A DNA stretch of 64,000 bases from CAZSHX01 sp964606895 (GTDB taxonomy: Bacteria; Bacteroidota; Ignavibacteria; Kapaibacteriales; UBA2268): contig CAZSHX010000008.1 in NCBI GenBank assembly GCA_964606895.1, forward strand, positions 1 to 64,000, given 5' to 3'. Each line of letters begins with the position of its first letter. Position 1 is the stretch's first letter. The notes beneath the pieces are model-generated. The model made no database searches. It saw nothing but the letters and a program-made list of their open reading frames with translations, and was not told the DNA's origin. The position numbers and the translations under genes are program-made. Below, piece after piece: positions 26,972 to 35,329 of this stretch.

Positions 26972-29134
26972 CTACTTAATTAGCATCATTTTCTTTACGT
27001 CAACAAAATTGTTGCAGGTGAGCGTGTAGAAATACACTCCCGATTCTAAACCCGAATGCTCGAATTTAATATTAAACTTTCCGGCTTTGTGCTCGGCGGT
27101 ATTGACAAGCTCGGCTACCTGCTGACCTAATGAATTGTAAACGGCAATCCTTGCATAACCTGCCTCGCCGATAACATAAGAAATATCGGTTGTACTGCTG
27201 AATGGATTAGGTATGTTTTGAAATAAAGAGGTAAGTAAAGGTACAGAATTTGTGCTTACTCTTTTTTCGGATTCAGACTGCGAAGGATTAATCCTATTAT
27301 TCGAATTCCAAACGCATGAATCATGTGCACTGCATCCTCTTTGATATATATTATGGTCGTCACTGGCTGAAATTGGGGCATTATCGCATGTTATCTTAGC
27401 CGAAAAGTTCACCCCCCAATTTATTTTGGTAGTTGGTTTGATAATAATTTTGGTAGCTGAACGCAAATTAAGATTCAGAGGATATTGGGGAACGGTATAG
27501 GTGTTATTTCGTACGTCTATACTATCATCCTCAAATATAGATGCAAAAAAAGGCAGAATGTAATTATTGTGGCATCCACCGCCAATATACAAGTCGTCAA
27601 TATTAAAGTATGTAACGCAAAATTCATCTTGATTTGCAGGGTCGCATAAAGGTGTTATTGTCGTTATATCCAAGTCATGGTTTCTTCCATATATATAAAC
27701 CGGAAAGCCTACACCATCTACAGATAAATCCCCTGAAGTCCAATTCGGAGCGAGCCAATGATGCAATGAAGTTTCATCTGTCCCGCCTCCTACCCATGAC
27801 TCGCTGAATTTACCACCCCACTCGTATTCAACATTACACGGGCTATTTATGGAATGAGACCGATGCTGAGCAATTACTTTATGTTCTTCATTAAAATACG
27901 GAGAACCGGAAGAACCGTCATCAAAATAATTAACTCCATTCTCTGCTGACATTTTCCAATAAACTTGCCCCAAGTCTGCATGCTCAGGGGCATAATCAGT
28001 ATTTGCTTCATCATCGTCAAAAGAAATTTGCATACCTACAGCATTTTGCCCCGGGAAATGAAGGCATGTGACTTTAGGCTCAGGTTCATTTACGGGACTT
28101 GTATATGACCATCCAGCATAAAATACGTTGTCTGAAATAGTGAAGGAATTATTAAGTTCAATTAATGCAAAATCCGTATTAATAAATGCTGAACGAAAAC
28201 TAGCACCATTAAATGTATGATAATTTGAAATAGAAGAAGAATGCGAGCATGTCTGGTTCATATAGCTAAAATAAAATATATAATTTTCAATTTCATTTTT
28301 CTCTGCCTGACTAATTATAAAATCATCATTTAAATCAATTCCATGATAAGCGGTCAGAACTAAAGAACCAGATGTAACTGGACTACCAGAAGTATAATTT
28401 AGTAGAACACCCGACCATAAAATTGTACTATACAATATTCGAACTGTAGCCCTTTTTTCCCTGCACCACTCTTCACCTTCGGTACAGTTAACATTCTTTG
28501 AACAATCTGTCCAGTTCAAAATATTATCAAATTCAGAATTTTTAAAAATTGGACTATTAATTACATCAAGGAAACCATGTACAATTTTGCTTATATTGAA
28601 TCTTCCTTCCCCAATTACGTTTTTCGGCTCAAAATATTCAAAAGTTACTTCATCACCTTGGATCAATTCGGTTGAAAACTTGTTATTAATAAAATTATTT
28701 TTTTCAGTATAAGCACCTAGAACCACAGACCTGTCGGAATTATAAATAAACAATCTACTTCCTTGTGACAAATGAAAGTTTGTAAAAATAAAATTCAGCG
28801 AGTATGCTTTTTCGGATTTAACCCTCAATCTCCAAAGAATTGAACCATCGGGTAAAGTATCAACTGTTCCAGAATTATTTATATTGATATTTACATTATA
28901 TTCATAGCCAAAAACAAGGATTCCTCTTTTTTTACTTTCGTCAGCGGATACTTTTTTAGTAGAGTCAATATTAAATTCTATCATCGTCATCAATTCCAAT
29001 TTCTCATGGGGGGTGATTCCCTTTAAAGAATCACTTAACATTTTTAGATTGGTAGCACTAACTTGACAAAATAAATTTAATGATGCAATTAAATTGCAAA
29101 ATATTGCAATAAATAATATTTTAATATATTTCAT
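26972..29134 (-). CDS. Secreted lysyl-endopeptidase-like serine protease with T9SS domain
   Basis: The 720-residue protein has a signal peptide (MKYIKILFIAIFCNLIASLNLFCQ), an N-terminal propeptide-like region, and a trypsin-fold protease domain. That domain resembles lysyl endopeptidases (Achromobacter protease I type). The catalytic triad is visible: His264 in LTAYHGID, Asp321 in NTDFALIEL, and Ser409 in DDGSSGSPYF. The conserved CxxxxxWC region (NCTEGEEWCREKRATVRIL) precedes it. The last about 80 residues (IPNPFSSTTDISYVI to VKKMMLIK) are a type A T9SS sorting domain. It therefore probably digests proteins outside the cell. ATG at 29134 follows AAGGAA and starts 15 bases after the upstream stop; a longer frame opens only at a TTG. 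Confidence 0.8.
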   Translation of the reverse strand: MKYIKILFIAIFCNLIASLNLFCQVSATNLKMLSDSLKGITPHEKLELMTMIEFNIDSTKKVSADESKKRGILVFGYEYNVNININNSGTVDTLPDGSILWRLRVKSEKAYSLNFIFTNFHLSQGSRLFIYNSDRSVVLGAYTEKNNFINNKFSTELIQGDEVTFEYFEPKNVIGEGRFNISKIVHGFLDVINSPIFKNSEFDNILNWTDCSKNVNCTEGEEWCREKRATVRILYSTILWSGVLLNYTSGSPVTSGSLVLTAYHGIDLNDDFIISQAEKNEIENYIFYFSYMNQTCSHSSSISNYHTFNGASFRSAFINTDFALIELNNSFTISDNVFYAGWSYTSPVNEPEPKVTCLHFPGQNAVGMQISFDDDEANTDYAPEHADLGQVYWKMSAENGVNYFDDGSSGSPYFNEEHKVIAQHRSHSINSPCNVEYEWGGKFSESWVGGGTDETSLHHWLAPNWTSGDLSVDGVGFPVYIYGRNHDLDITTITPLCDPANQDEFCVTYFNIDDLYIGGGCHNNYILPFFASIFEDDSIDVRNNTYTVPQYPLNLNLRSATKIIIKPTTKINWGVNFSAKITCDNAPISASDDHNIYQRGCSAHDSCVWNSNNRINPSQSESEKRVSTNSVPLLTSLFQNIPNPFSSTTDISYVIGEAGYARIAVYNSLGQQVAELVNTAEHKAGKFNIKFEHSGLESGVYFYTLTCNNFVDVKKMMLIK

Positions 29135-29148
29135 TTTTATTTCCTTTT

Positions 29149-29673
29149 TTATCTCCAAATAATAATAACCGATGTGTCAATTTGTACAGTATAATCGCTT
29201 TGAATTTTTGGAACTTTTAACCAATGCATATCTAACTGCCCAACAAATTCCGAAATGGTATCTTTAATAAAAGTACAGTCAATATGATATATAATTTTTT
29301 TTTGTTTGATATTCTTAAATAATGTTGCTTTAAATTTTGGATATTCAGCCCAAGAAGATGCATAAGTTTTTTTTCCAAGTAAAGTATATTTAGAAAAATC
29401 GATTTCAGGCAAAGAATATGTATCACATTTTGACCAAGGAAATTTAAATTTAAGAATTTGAAAATATTCGTTATCATTGTTAATAATATAATTATTAGTG
29501 TCTAGTTTTAAAATCTCAATACAAAAGTAATCAAGAACAATTGAAGCAGTATCTATAATTATTTCTACGGAATCCTGAATTTTTGGGTTAATAATAGCTG
29601 TTGGCGTTTCTTCCCGGCATCCGGCAAAAAGCAGAATGAAAGAAAAGGCGAGAAAAGCAAATATAGTTTTCAT
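29149..29673 (-). CDS. Putative lipoprotein of unknown function
   Basis: The 174-residue product begins MKTIFAFLAFSFILLFAGCREE; LFAGC is a lipobox, so the protein should be lipid-anchored at Cys19. The mature part has no recognised domain but contains paired hydrophobic strands (YKFK-type segments such as KFKATLFKN, KKIIYHIDCTF). It lies directly upstream of the protease gene (stop to ATG 14 bases), so the two are probably cotranscribed; a protease inhibitor or chaperone role is conceivable but unsupported. Confidence 0.65.
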   Translation of the reverse strand: MKTIFAFLAFSFILLFAGCREETPTAIINPKIQDSVEIIIDTASIVLDYFCIEILKLDTNNYIINNDNEYFQILKFKFPWSKCDTYSLPEIDFSKYTLLGKKTYASSWAEYPKFKATLFKNIKQKKIIYHIDCTFIKDTISEFVGQLDMHWLKVPKIQSDYTVQIDTSVIIIWR

Positions 29674-29753
29674 TTTTGTGTTTCCTTATTTTTATGTAAA
29701 TACTTGTACCTAAGACTGTTTAATCCGCAGAAAAGTTACAAGCAAATAAATAT

Positions 29754-31399
29754 TTATTGTTTTTTTGATTTTTTCAATTGCTTAATGCTGTTGTTCATCA
29801 CCTCGACTTTTTCCTTTAAAGCCTTATTTTCTTTGTTCATATCAATCATATAAAGCGTTAGCTCTTCAATTTTCTGAAGCAGTTTTGCCTGCACTTCTGC
29901 AACATTAACACCTTTATTTTTTACATCCAATTCAGAAGGAATCCCGGGAAGTGTGCCGTTTAGTTTGATAGATTTTTCGATTTCCTCGAGTGACGGCAGT
30001 TTGTAATCTTTCTTAAAAACAAAGTCCGCCCAACAGTCTGGTAATGCTACAATAAGTTCTGTGCAAATAATTGTTCCGTCAACTGATAATTTATATGTAT
30101 TGAAATATTGAGAACCGGACGGCACTTCATGAGTTCCAATTCTAACTTTGCCATTAACGGCAAGCATTTGTCCGGTTGGGTCAATTGCAGAAGGAACAGG
30201 GAAACCGATACCAACGGTACCGTCAACATTTAGTTTGTAGCCCGGGTTTGTATATCCGATACCAACATTGCCATTTCGGGTTAAAGTCATGATGTTAATT
30301 AGATTTGTTTCAGTCCCTGAAAGAGCATATCCTGTTTGCCCGTCAGTGCCATAAAGACTTTTAAAAGTTAAAACCCCGGATGGTCCATTTGGAATATTGC
30401 TTTCTTCAATATACCATGGATATGCATTAAACTGTCCTGTATTCAATAACATAAATTGATCAGCACCTTGGTAAAATCTTATCTGTGGAAAAGTGCCAAA
30501 CTGCCCGGTTTTGCTAAAACTAATTTTTGGTGCAAAATTGTGGGGTTCAAGATTATGGTTCAAATTAATATCTAAGGTACCTATTATATATGATGCACCT
30601 CCCATGAAATCTAAAGCAGTTCCAATTCCGACTTGTCCTTGCTCGTTTATTGTCATTCTTTCGATATAGTTTGTTCTAAAATTCAGCGGTGCATTGACGT
30701 TAGTCCCGATGTAATTGCTTGATGTAACATTTGAGTTTCCCCAAATAGTCCAGTAGCATAATTCAGGACACGGAGAGTTGTTTGGTAATGTGATTATTGT
30801 ATTCTCTGCAATGGCATTAGAAGCACAACGAGTGAAACAACCCGGACTGCTGGGACCTCCGCATTCCGGTAGCTGGGGTGGAATTAGAGGACTGGAGCTT
30901 ATAACTCTAACAGCCGTCCCATTCATCTCTTTTAATAGTGAATATTCAGTCATACAACAGGGTCCGGGACACGGCTGTAAAGATTGAGTAGGTACATCCC
31001 AGTTCCAACATGAAGAATTTAAAAAATGAATTGTATATGGTATTAAGAATGGATTTGGGGTTTGAATATTGAAAATCTGAGACGAATAAAATAAAATCCG
31101 CTTGATGAATTCCTGAAACAAAGCATCAGCCGGTGCAAGGCATCCGGTACCATTAGTGGTAATACTGCTGATTCTCAGTTCCATTATATCCTGGCAGACC
31201 TTATATTCAACATTAATCCAATATTGACAGCCTGCAAAATTATACTCAATAGGGTCGTTATAAGGGGTCCAGACTCCGGTGGAACAAATATCGCAAGTCG
31301 GGTCAACATAAGGTTGAGCTTTCACCCCCCCCCCCGTGACAAAAATAACACAACGACAACGAAACAGAAAGCGACTGTTTTAAAGCACTGGTTCTTCAT
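29754..31399 (-). CDS. Tail-fibre-like exported protein, signal peptide split by a G11 tract
   Basis: The body (about 523 residues) has middle repeats of the form GNVGIGYTNPGYKLNVDGTV and QVGIGTALDF, and a C-terminal WADFVFKKDYKLPSLEEIEK to VEMLKK-like coiled coil, as in exported tail-fibre-like proteins of Bacteroidota. Its apparent GTG start at 31325 has no signal peptide. Upstream, ATG at 31399 (after GAGGAG at 31405-31410) opens a signal peptide, MKNQCFKTVAFCFVVVVLF, then LS, that runs into the G tract at 31335-31325 and hits TGA at 31324. With 9 or 12 G the frames join, giving ...LSRGGGVKAQPYVDP (12 G) with a good VKA-QP cleavage site. As sequenced, the gene is off; a homopolymer error cannot be excluded. 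Confidence 0.75.
31325..31335 (-). repeat. Homopolymeric G11 (C11 on plus) tract inside a gene
   Basis: Eleven C residues on the plus strand (31325-31335) fall exactly between the signal-peptide frame and the mature-protein frame of the minus-strand gene. Long G tracts in coding starts are classical slipped-strand phase-variation sites. A tract of this length is exceptional in such AT-rich DNA. Confidence 0.9.
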
Positions 31400-31617
31400 A
31401 GAATCTCCTCGAATATTTTAGAATTTATTTAATTACAAAAATTTTCTTTTTTCAGAGTCTATTGCCTAAATCTTGTTCCTTGCGATGAAATATTTTACCA
31501 TAGTTTCGTTTTGTTCTTTTTCCGTTTGTAAAGTTACAAAGAAATAATAACATATCCTATATAAAATAATAATAATTTTTGGAAAATTGGAAAATATTTT
31601 TTTGTATTTTCTTAACT

Positions 31618-31673
31618 AAAAAAAAAATGCCCTCTTGATTTGGTAATCCGACCAAAAAGCAAGAGGGCATTTT
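31618..31673 (-). terminator. Intrinsic terminator after the 306-aa gene
   Basis: Arms AAAATGCCCTCTTG (31624-31637) and CAAGAGGGCATTTT (31660-31673) with a run of T on the minus strand (plus-strand A run from 31618). It ends 13 bases after the stop at 31686 and is a near-copy of the terminator at 26805-26850, including the loop GGTAA...ACCAAAA. Confidence 0.85.
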
Positions 31674-31685
31674 AAATTTTGGGTA

Positions 31686-32606
31686 TTAAAAGGTTAGATT
31701 TGCACCAAGTTTAAATTGGTCTATGACAAACGGTGCAACGGTCGAGATGGGCCAGTTCATGTTTTTCTTGCGGAGTTCGTACATTCCGTAAGAAAGTCCG
31801 TTTTTGAGCACGAAGTTAATAATCGGTGCGGCATGAGGATAAGCTCTGGTGATAGGAGTGATGAATGCATCAATCAAACCCTGACCAATTCCCTCGGTAA
31901 GCTCGCTACCGAGCCAGTACCAAAACATGTGACGCTGAAAAACAATACTTCTTTCGTAAGCGGCTTTAACACCGATGAAATCTGCCAACTGAACATTTAC
32001 TCCCGCTTCGTAGAAAGTTCCGAATCTTACGGAATTTCCAAAATTGTCAAGTGTTTTCTGGTCGGAATTATTTGTAGTTTGGGTTACAGCCTTGTCCTTG
32101 AATTCAGTTTTTGTCCAGACTAAGCCTGATGTATGGTACAACAGCAGTGAAGCTTCCTCGCCCAAACGATAGCCATAGCCCGATGTTGAGCCCAGACCGA
32201 ATCTCAAAGAGCTTGTTTCCAATTTACTGCCTTTTTCTGATTTAGATGGAGCATAATCGGATTTCAACAGTCCAAGAAAAATGAAATTATCATTTTGCTT
32301 GATTATGTTATTAAATCCGGAGAGTTTCTTCTTGGTAGATTCGCCAAGGCGAAGTTCGATATTTCCCAAATCAAGAAATGAATTGTCAAACCCATTTATT
32401 GATTCCTTGGCACTTCCCGAGAATACTTCAATCATTGGTCTGTCGAAAAGGCCATAGTAAGCTGAGTCAGTTTTATATTTGTTGTAGTCCTCCCACATAT
32501 TTTCATGAATGACTCGGACTGTGTCTTCTTTGGATATTGCAACAGAACTTCCAAAACCGGCTGTTAAGGCAAGTGCGGCAATAATAAGAGTTTTAAAAAA
32601 TGTCAT
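31686..32606 (-). CDS. Exported protein, possible outer-membrane barrel
   Basis: A 306-residue protein with a signal peptide (MTFFKTLIIAALALTAGFGSSVA) that I do not match to a named family. After about residue 110 it has strand-rich glycine/aromatic segments (SLRFGLGSTSGYGYRLGEEA, SVRFGTFYEAGVNVQLADF) and ends QFKLGANLTF, a terminal Phe as in outer-membrane barrels. A less barrel-like stretch (FWYWLGSELTEGIGQGLID) lies near 230. It stands alone, followed by a strong terminator and preceded by the NtrC-type regulator gene with a 64-base spacer. Confidence 0.6.
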   Translation of the reverse strand: MTFFKTLIIAALALTAGFGSSVAISKEDTVRVIHENMWEDYNKYKTDSAYYGLFDRPMIEVFSGSAKESINGFDNSFLDLGNIELRLGESTKKKLSGFNNIIKQNDNFIFLGLLKSDYAPSKSEKGSKLETSSLRFGLGSTSGYGYRLGEEASLLLYHTSGLVWTKTEFKDKAVTQTTNNSDQKTLDNFGNSVRFGTFYEAGVNVQLADFIGVKAAYERSIVFQRHMFWYWLGSELTEGIGQGLIDAFITPITRAYPHAAPIINFVLKNGLSYGMYELRKKNMNWPISTVAPFVIDQFKLGANLTF

Positions 32607-32670
32607 ATCCCCTCCGTTTTTTAAAAAAATAATTCAAATACTAATACGGTAGTACTTCCATTTTGTTACG

Positions 32671-34098
32671 CTATGAGATACTTTTCCCGGAAATGTTAAT
32701 TCCGAGTTGTTCGATTCTGTATCTGAGTTTTGCTCTTGAAACACCCAAAAGCTTAGATGCTTTGATTTGATTACCGTTTGTAATTTTCAGGGTTTGAATA
32801 ATCAAATCCTTTACAACATTCCCCATTGAAACACCTGTTTTGGCAATTAAAAGCAAATGTTCGTCCTCTTTGAGTTCGTAATTTGGTCGGTCTGCCGAAG
32901 TCGTTCCTGCAGGAGGATTGGTCAGCCTGAGGAAATGGAGAGATTCCTTAGTCACTATATCATTGCTTTCGAGCAGAACAACTCTTTCAATCGCATTTCT
33001 CAGTTCGCGGATATTTCCCTTCCAGTAATATGAAGTCAGTAAACTTGCCGCCTGAGGAGTGAAGCCGGTTACGTTTCTGCCGAATTTTTTATTGAAATCA
33101 TTAACAAATGAAGTTGCAAGAAGCATAATATCCGATTCTCTATCGCGAAGGGGCGGTAGAGTTATCTTTGCAACATTAAGTCTGTAGAACAAATCTTCTC
33201 TGAATTTGCCTTCTTCTACCAGTTTTTCAAGCTCGCGGTTAGTAGAAGCAATAACCCTGACGTCAACAGAAATTTCTTTTGCACCTCCAAGGCGATAGAA
33301 TTTCAATTCCTGGAGAACCCTCAGAAGTTTTACCTGAAGCTCCATAGAAAGTTCAGCAATTTCATCAAAAAGAATTGTCCCATGATGAGCCTGTTCGAAT
33401 TTCCCCTGCTTGATTTTTTCGGTAGCACCCGTAAAAGCACCTCTTTCATAACCGAAAAGTTCATTTTCTGCAAGTTCTCTTGGGATGGCACCGCAATTTA
33501 TAGTTACGAATGGTCCTCTTGCTCTCGAAGAATTTTCGTGAATATATCTGGCAAGAAGTTCTTTGCCTGTTCCCGACTCACCCAATATTAATGCTGTTGT
33601 ATCCGCAGATGCAATGATTTTACCTATTTCCAGGGCTTTGCGGATTCCATCGGCTTCACCGAGAATTTCGTTTGGCACTTCTTCCTTGAGTTTTTCAGAT
33701 AGAAGGTCAACCCTTCGTCTGAGGTCGAAATTGCTCAAAGCTCTTTCAACGGCAACTTCAAGCTGTTCGAGGTCGAGAGGTTTCACTATGAAATCTTCAG
33801 CACCCAACTTCATAGCTCTTACAGCCATCTTGATATCTGAAAATGCGGTCATCATGATAACCGGCATAGTATAGCCTTGCTTCCGCAATTGCTCAAGGAT
33901 ATCGAGCCCATTGGAATGACCGAGGAAGATATCGAGCAAAACAAGATCCGGACCGAGAATCGGCAATTCATTGATCGCCTGATTCGCATCAATATATGTC
34001 ATAACTCTGTTATACTTGCTTGCAAGTATATCTTTTATGGTTGAGTTAACCAGAGGGTCGTCCTCAATAACAAGAATTGTGTAGTTTTGAAGAGTCAT
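32671..34098 (-). CDS. NtrC-family sigma-54 response regulator
   Basis: The 475-residue protein is a two-component regulator that activates sigma-54 promoters. The receiver domain (about 5-120) has acidic pocket residues E12, D13, phospho-acceptor D56 (LVLLDIFLG) and K106 or near (VKPLD). The AAA+ domain (about 145-380) has Walker A GESGTGKE, the sigma-54 contact motif GAFTGA, and Walker B GTILFDEIAEL. A Fis-type helix-turn-helix closes it (NQIKASKLLGVSRAKLRYRI). It lies 98 bases downstream of the NtrB-like kinase gene, its likely partner. I did not find a credible -24/-12 sigma-54 promoter in the nearby spacers. Confidence 0.93.
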   Translation of the reverse strand: MTLQNYTILVIEDDPLVNSTIKDILASKYNRVMTYIDANQAINELPILGPDLVLLDIFLGHSNGLDILEQLRKQGYTMPVIMMTAFSDIKMAVRAMKLGAEDFIVKPLDLEQLEVAVERALSNFDLRRRVDLLSEKLKEEVPNEILGEADGIRKALEIGKIIASADTTALILGESGTGKELLARYIHENSSRARGPFVTINCGAIPRELAENELFGYERGAFTGATEKIKQGKFEQAHHGTILFDEIAELSMELQVKLLRVLQELKFYRLGGAKEISVDVRVIASTNRELEKLVEEGKFREDLFYRLNVAKITLPPLRDRESDIMLLATSFVNDFNKKFGRNVTGFTPQAASLLTSYYWKGNIRELRNAIERVVLLESNDIVTKESLHFLRLTNPPAGTTSADRPNYELKEDEHLLLIAKTGVSMGNVVKDLIIQTLKITNGNQIKASKLLGVSRAKLRYRIEQLGINISGKSIS

Positions 34099-34196
34099 AG
34101 TTTTATCTTTTTAAAAAATTAAAATTATATCTGAATTAATCTATTGATGCAATTAGCAAATTTAATAAATAGCAATGAAATAATAAATAAAAAAAT

Positions 34197-35306
34197 TTAT
34201 TCCGGATGAACCGGAAGTTTGACATAAATTGTTGTACCTTCGCCTACTGTGCTTTCAACATCAATTATTCCTCGATGCTGGTGTATAATTCTTTGAGTAA
34301 TCGGCAGTCCAAGACCTGTTCCCTCTTCTTTTCTTGTAAAAAACGGATTGAAAATTTTCGGGAAGTCATCGGGGTGAATACCGATTCCGGTGTCCCTGAC
34401 CGAAACAACAGCATATTCAGAATTCGGATGCCTTGTTCCTGGTTCGGTATAAGTCTGAATTGTAATCACGCCATCAGAAATAATGGCATCAGCGGCATTT
34501 TTAATCAAATTAATCAAAACCTGCTGAATCTGCTTTTCGTCTCCGGCAACATTCGGCAAATTATCATCCAGTTCAAGTACAATTCTTACTGCTTTTTTTC
34601 TGGTAACAGAAGAAAAAAGCTCAAGAGTTGTTTTGATTAAATCATTGAAATTAACTCCTTTAATATCTGGTATTGAAGGTCTTGAGAAATTCAGTGCTAC
34701 TTCAACAATCCTTGAAATCCTTTCAACACCCTGCAAAGCCATCTTTATATGGTTCAGTTCTGTTGGCTCAGATTGAAATTTTCTCTCGAGAACCTGCAGA
34801 TTTAAATTAACTGCGGCAAGCGGATTTCGGATTTCATGAGCAACCGAAGCTATTAACTGCCCTAAAAGCACTAGTTTGTCGGTCTGAACTAGTTTGTCGG
34901 TTAGAGCGTATTGCTCGGAAACATCTCTGGTAATAGCAAGAATTAATCTCTTGCCGTCCCATTCAATGAACCTTGCATCAAGTTCGAGCATCATCTCACT
35001 TCCGTCAGCCGCATCAATCGTAACTTCGCTAAGTACAACAGGCGATGTGGTTTTTGTGAGCAATTTAAAAATCCGGCGGAACTGAGGAATTCCTTTCCCT
35101 ATGAAGCTTTCTTTTGTGTAACCGAACAGAAGAGCGGCAAACTCATTAGCTTCAATAACCAACCATGTTTCAGGCTCAATTATCAAAAGAGCATCGGAAG
35201 AATTATCAAAAAAAGATTTATACCATTCAAGCTTTTTTATGATAGCTGATATGTCCGGTATTTCCTTTTTCTTAGTTATTTTTTTAGTTTTTGTTTTTTC
35301 TTCCAC
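34197..35306 (-). CDS. Cytosolic PAS histidine kinase, NtrB-like
   Basis: A 369-residue sensor kinase. A lysine-rich N terminus (TKTKKITKKKEI) precedes a PAS domain (about 30-130). The HisKA helix has His157 in SVAHEIRNPLAAVN. The ATPase domain has the N box (LINLIKNAADAI), G1 (VRDTGIGI), F (FNPFFTRKEEG) and G2 (TGLGLPI) boxes. No membrane segment is visible, so it senses an internal signal through PAS. The start is GTG at 35306, 24 bases after the PorW-like gene stop, so the three genes look like one transcript. A small duplication (TDKLV twice near residue 140) precedes the phosphorylation helix. Confidence 0.9.
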   Translation of the reverse strand: MEEKTKTKKITKKKEIPDISAIIKKLEWYKSFFDNSSDALLIIEPETWLVIEANEFAALLFGYTKESFIGKGIPQFRRIFKLLTKTTSPVVLSEVTIDAADGSEMMLELDARFIEWDGKRLILAITRDVSEQYALTDKLVQTDKLVLLGQLIASVAHEIRNPLAAVNLNLQVLERKFQSEPTELNHIKMALQGVERISRIVEVALNFSRPSIPDIKGVNFNDLIKTTLELFSSVTRKKAVRIVLELDDNLPNVAGDEKQIQQVLINLIKNAADAIISDGVITIQTYTEPGTRHPNSEYAVVSVRDTGIGIHPDDFPKIFNPFFTRKEEGTGLGLPITQRIIHQHRGIIDVESTVGEGTTIYVKLPVHPE

Positions 35307-35329
35307 TTTTTGTTCAGTTAATTTTGAAA

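Noticed and set aside
31224..31421. Plus-strand open frame across the C11 tract
   Set aside because: It is antisense to the tail-fibre-like gene and has no start context or recognisable domain.
34868..34900. Short duplication (ACTAGTTTGTCGGT twice) in the kinase gene
   Set aside because: It keeps the frame and only repeats a TDKLV segment in a coiled linker; noted in the gene entry but not a separate element.
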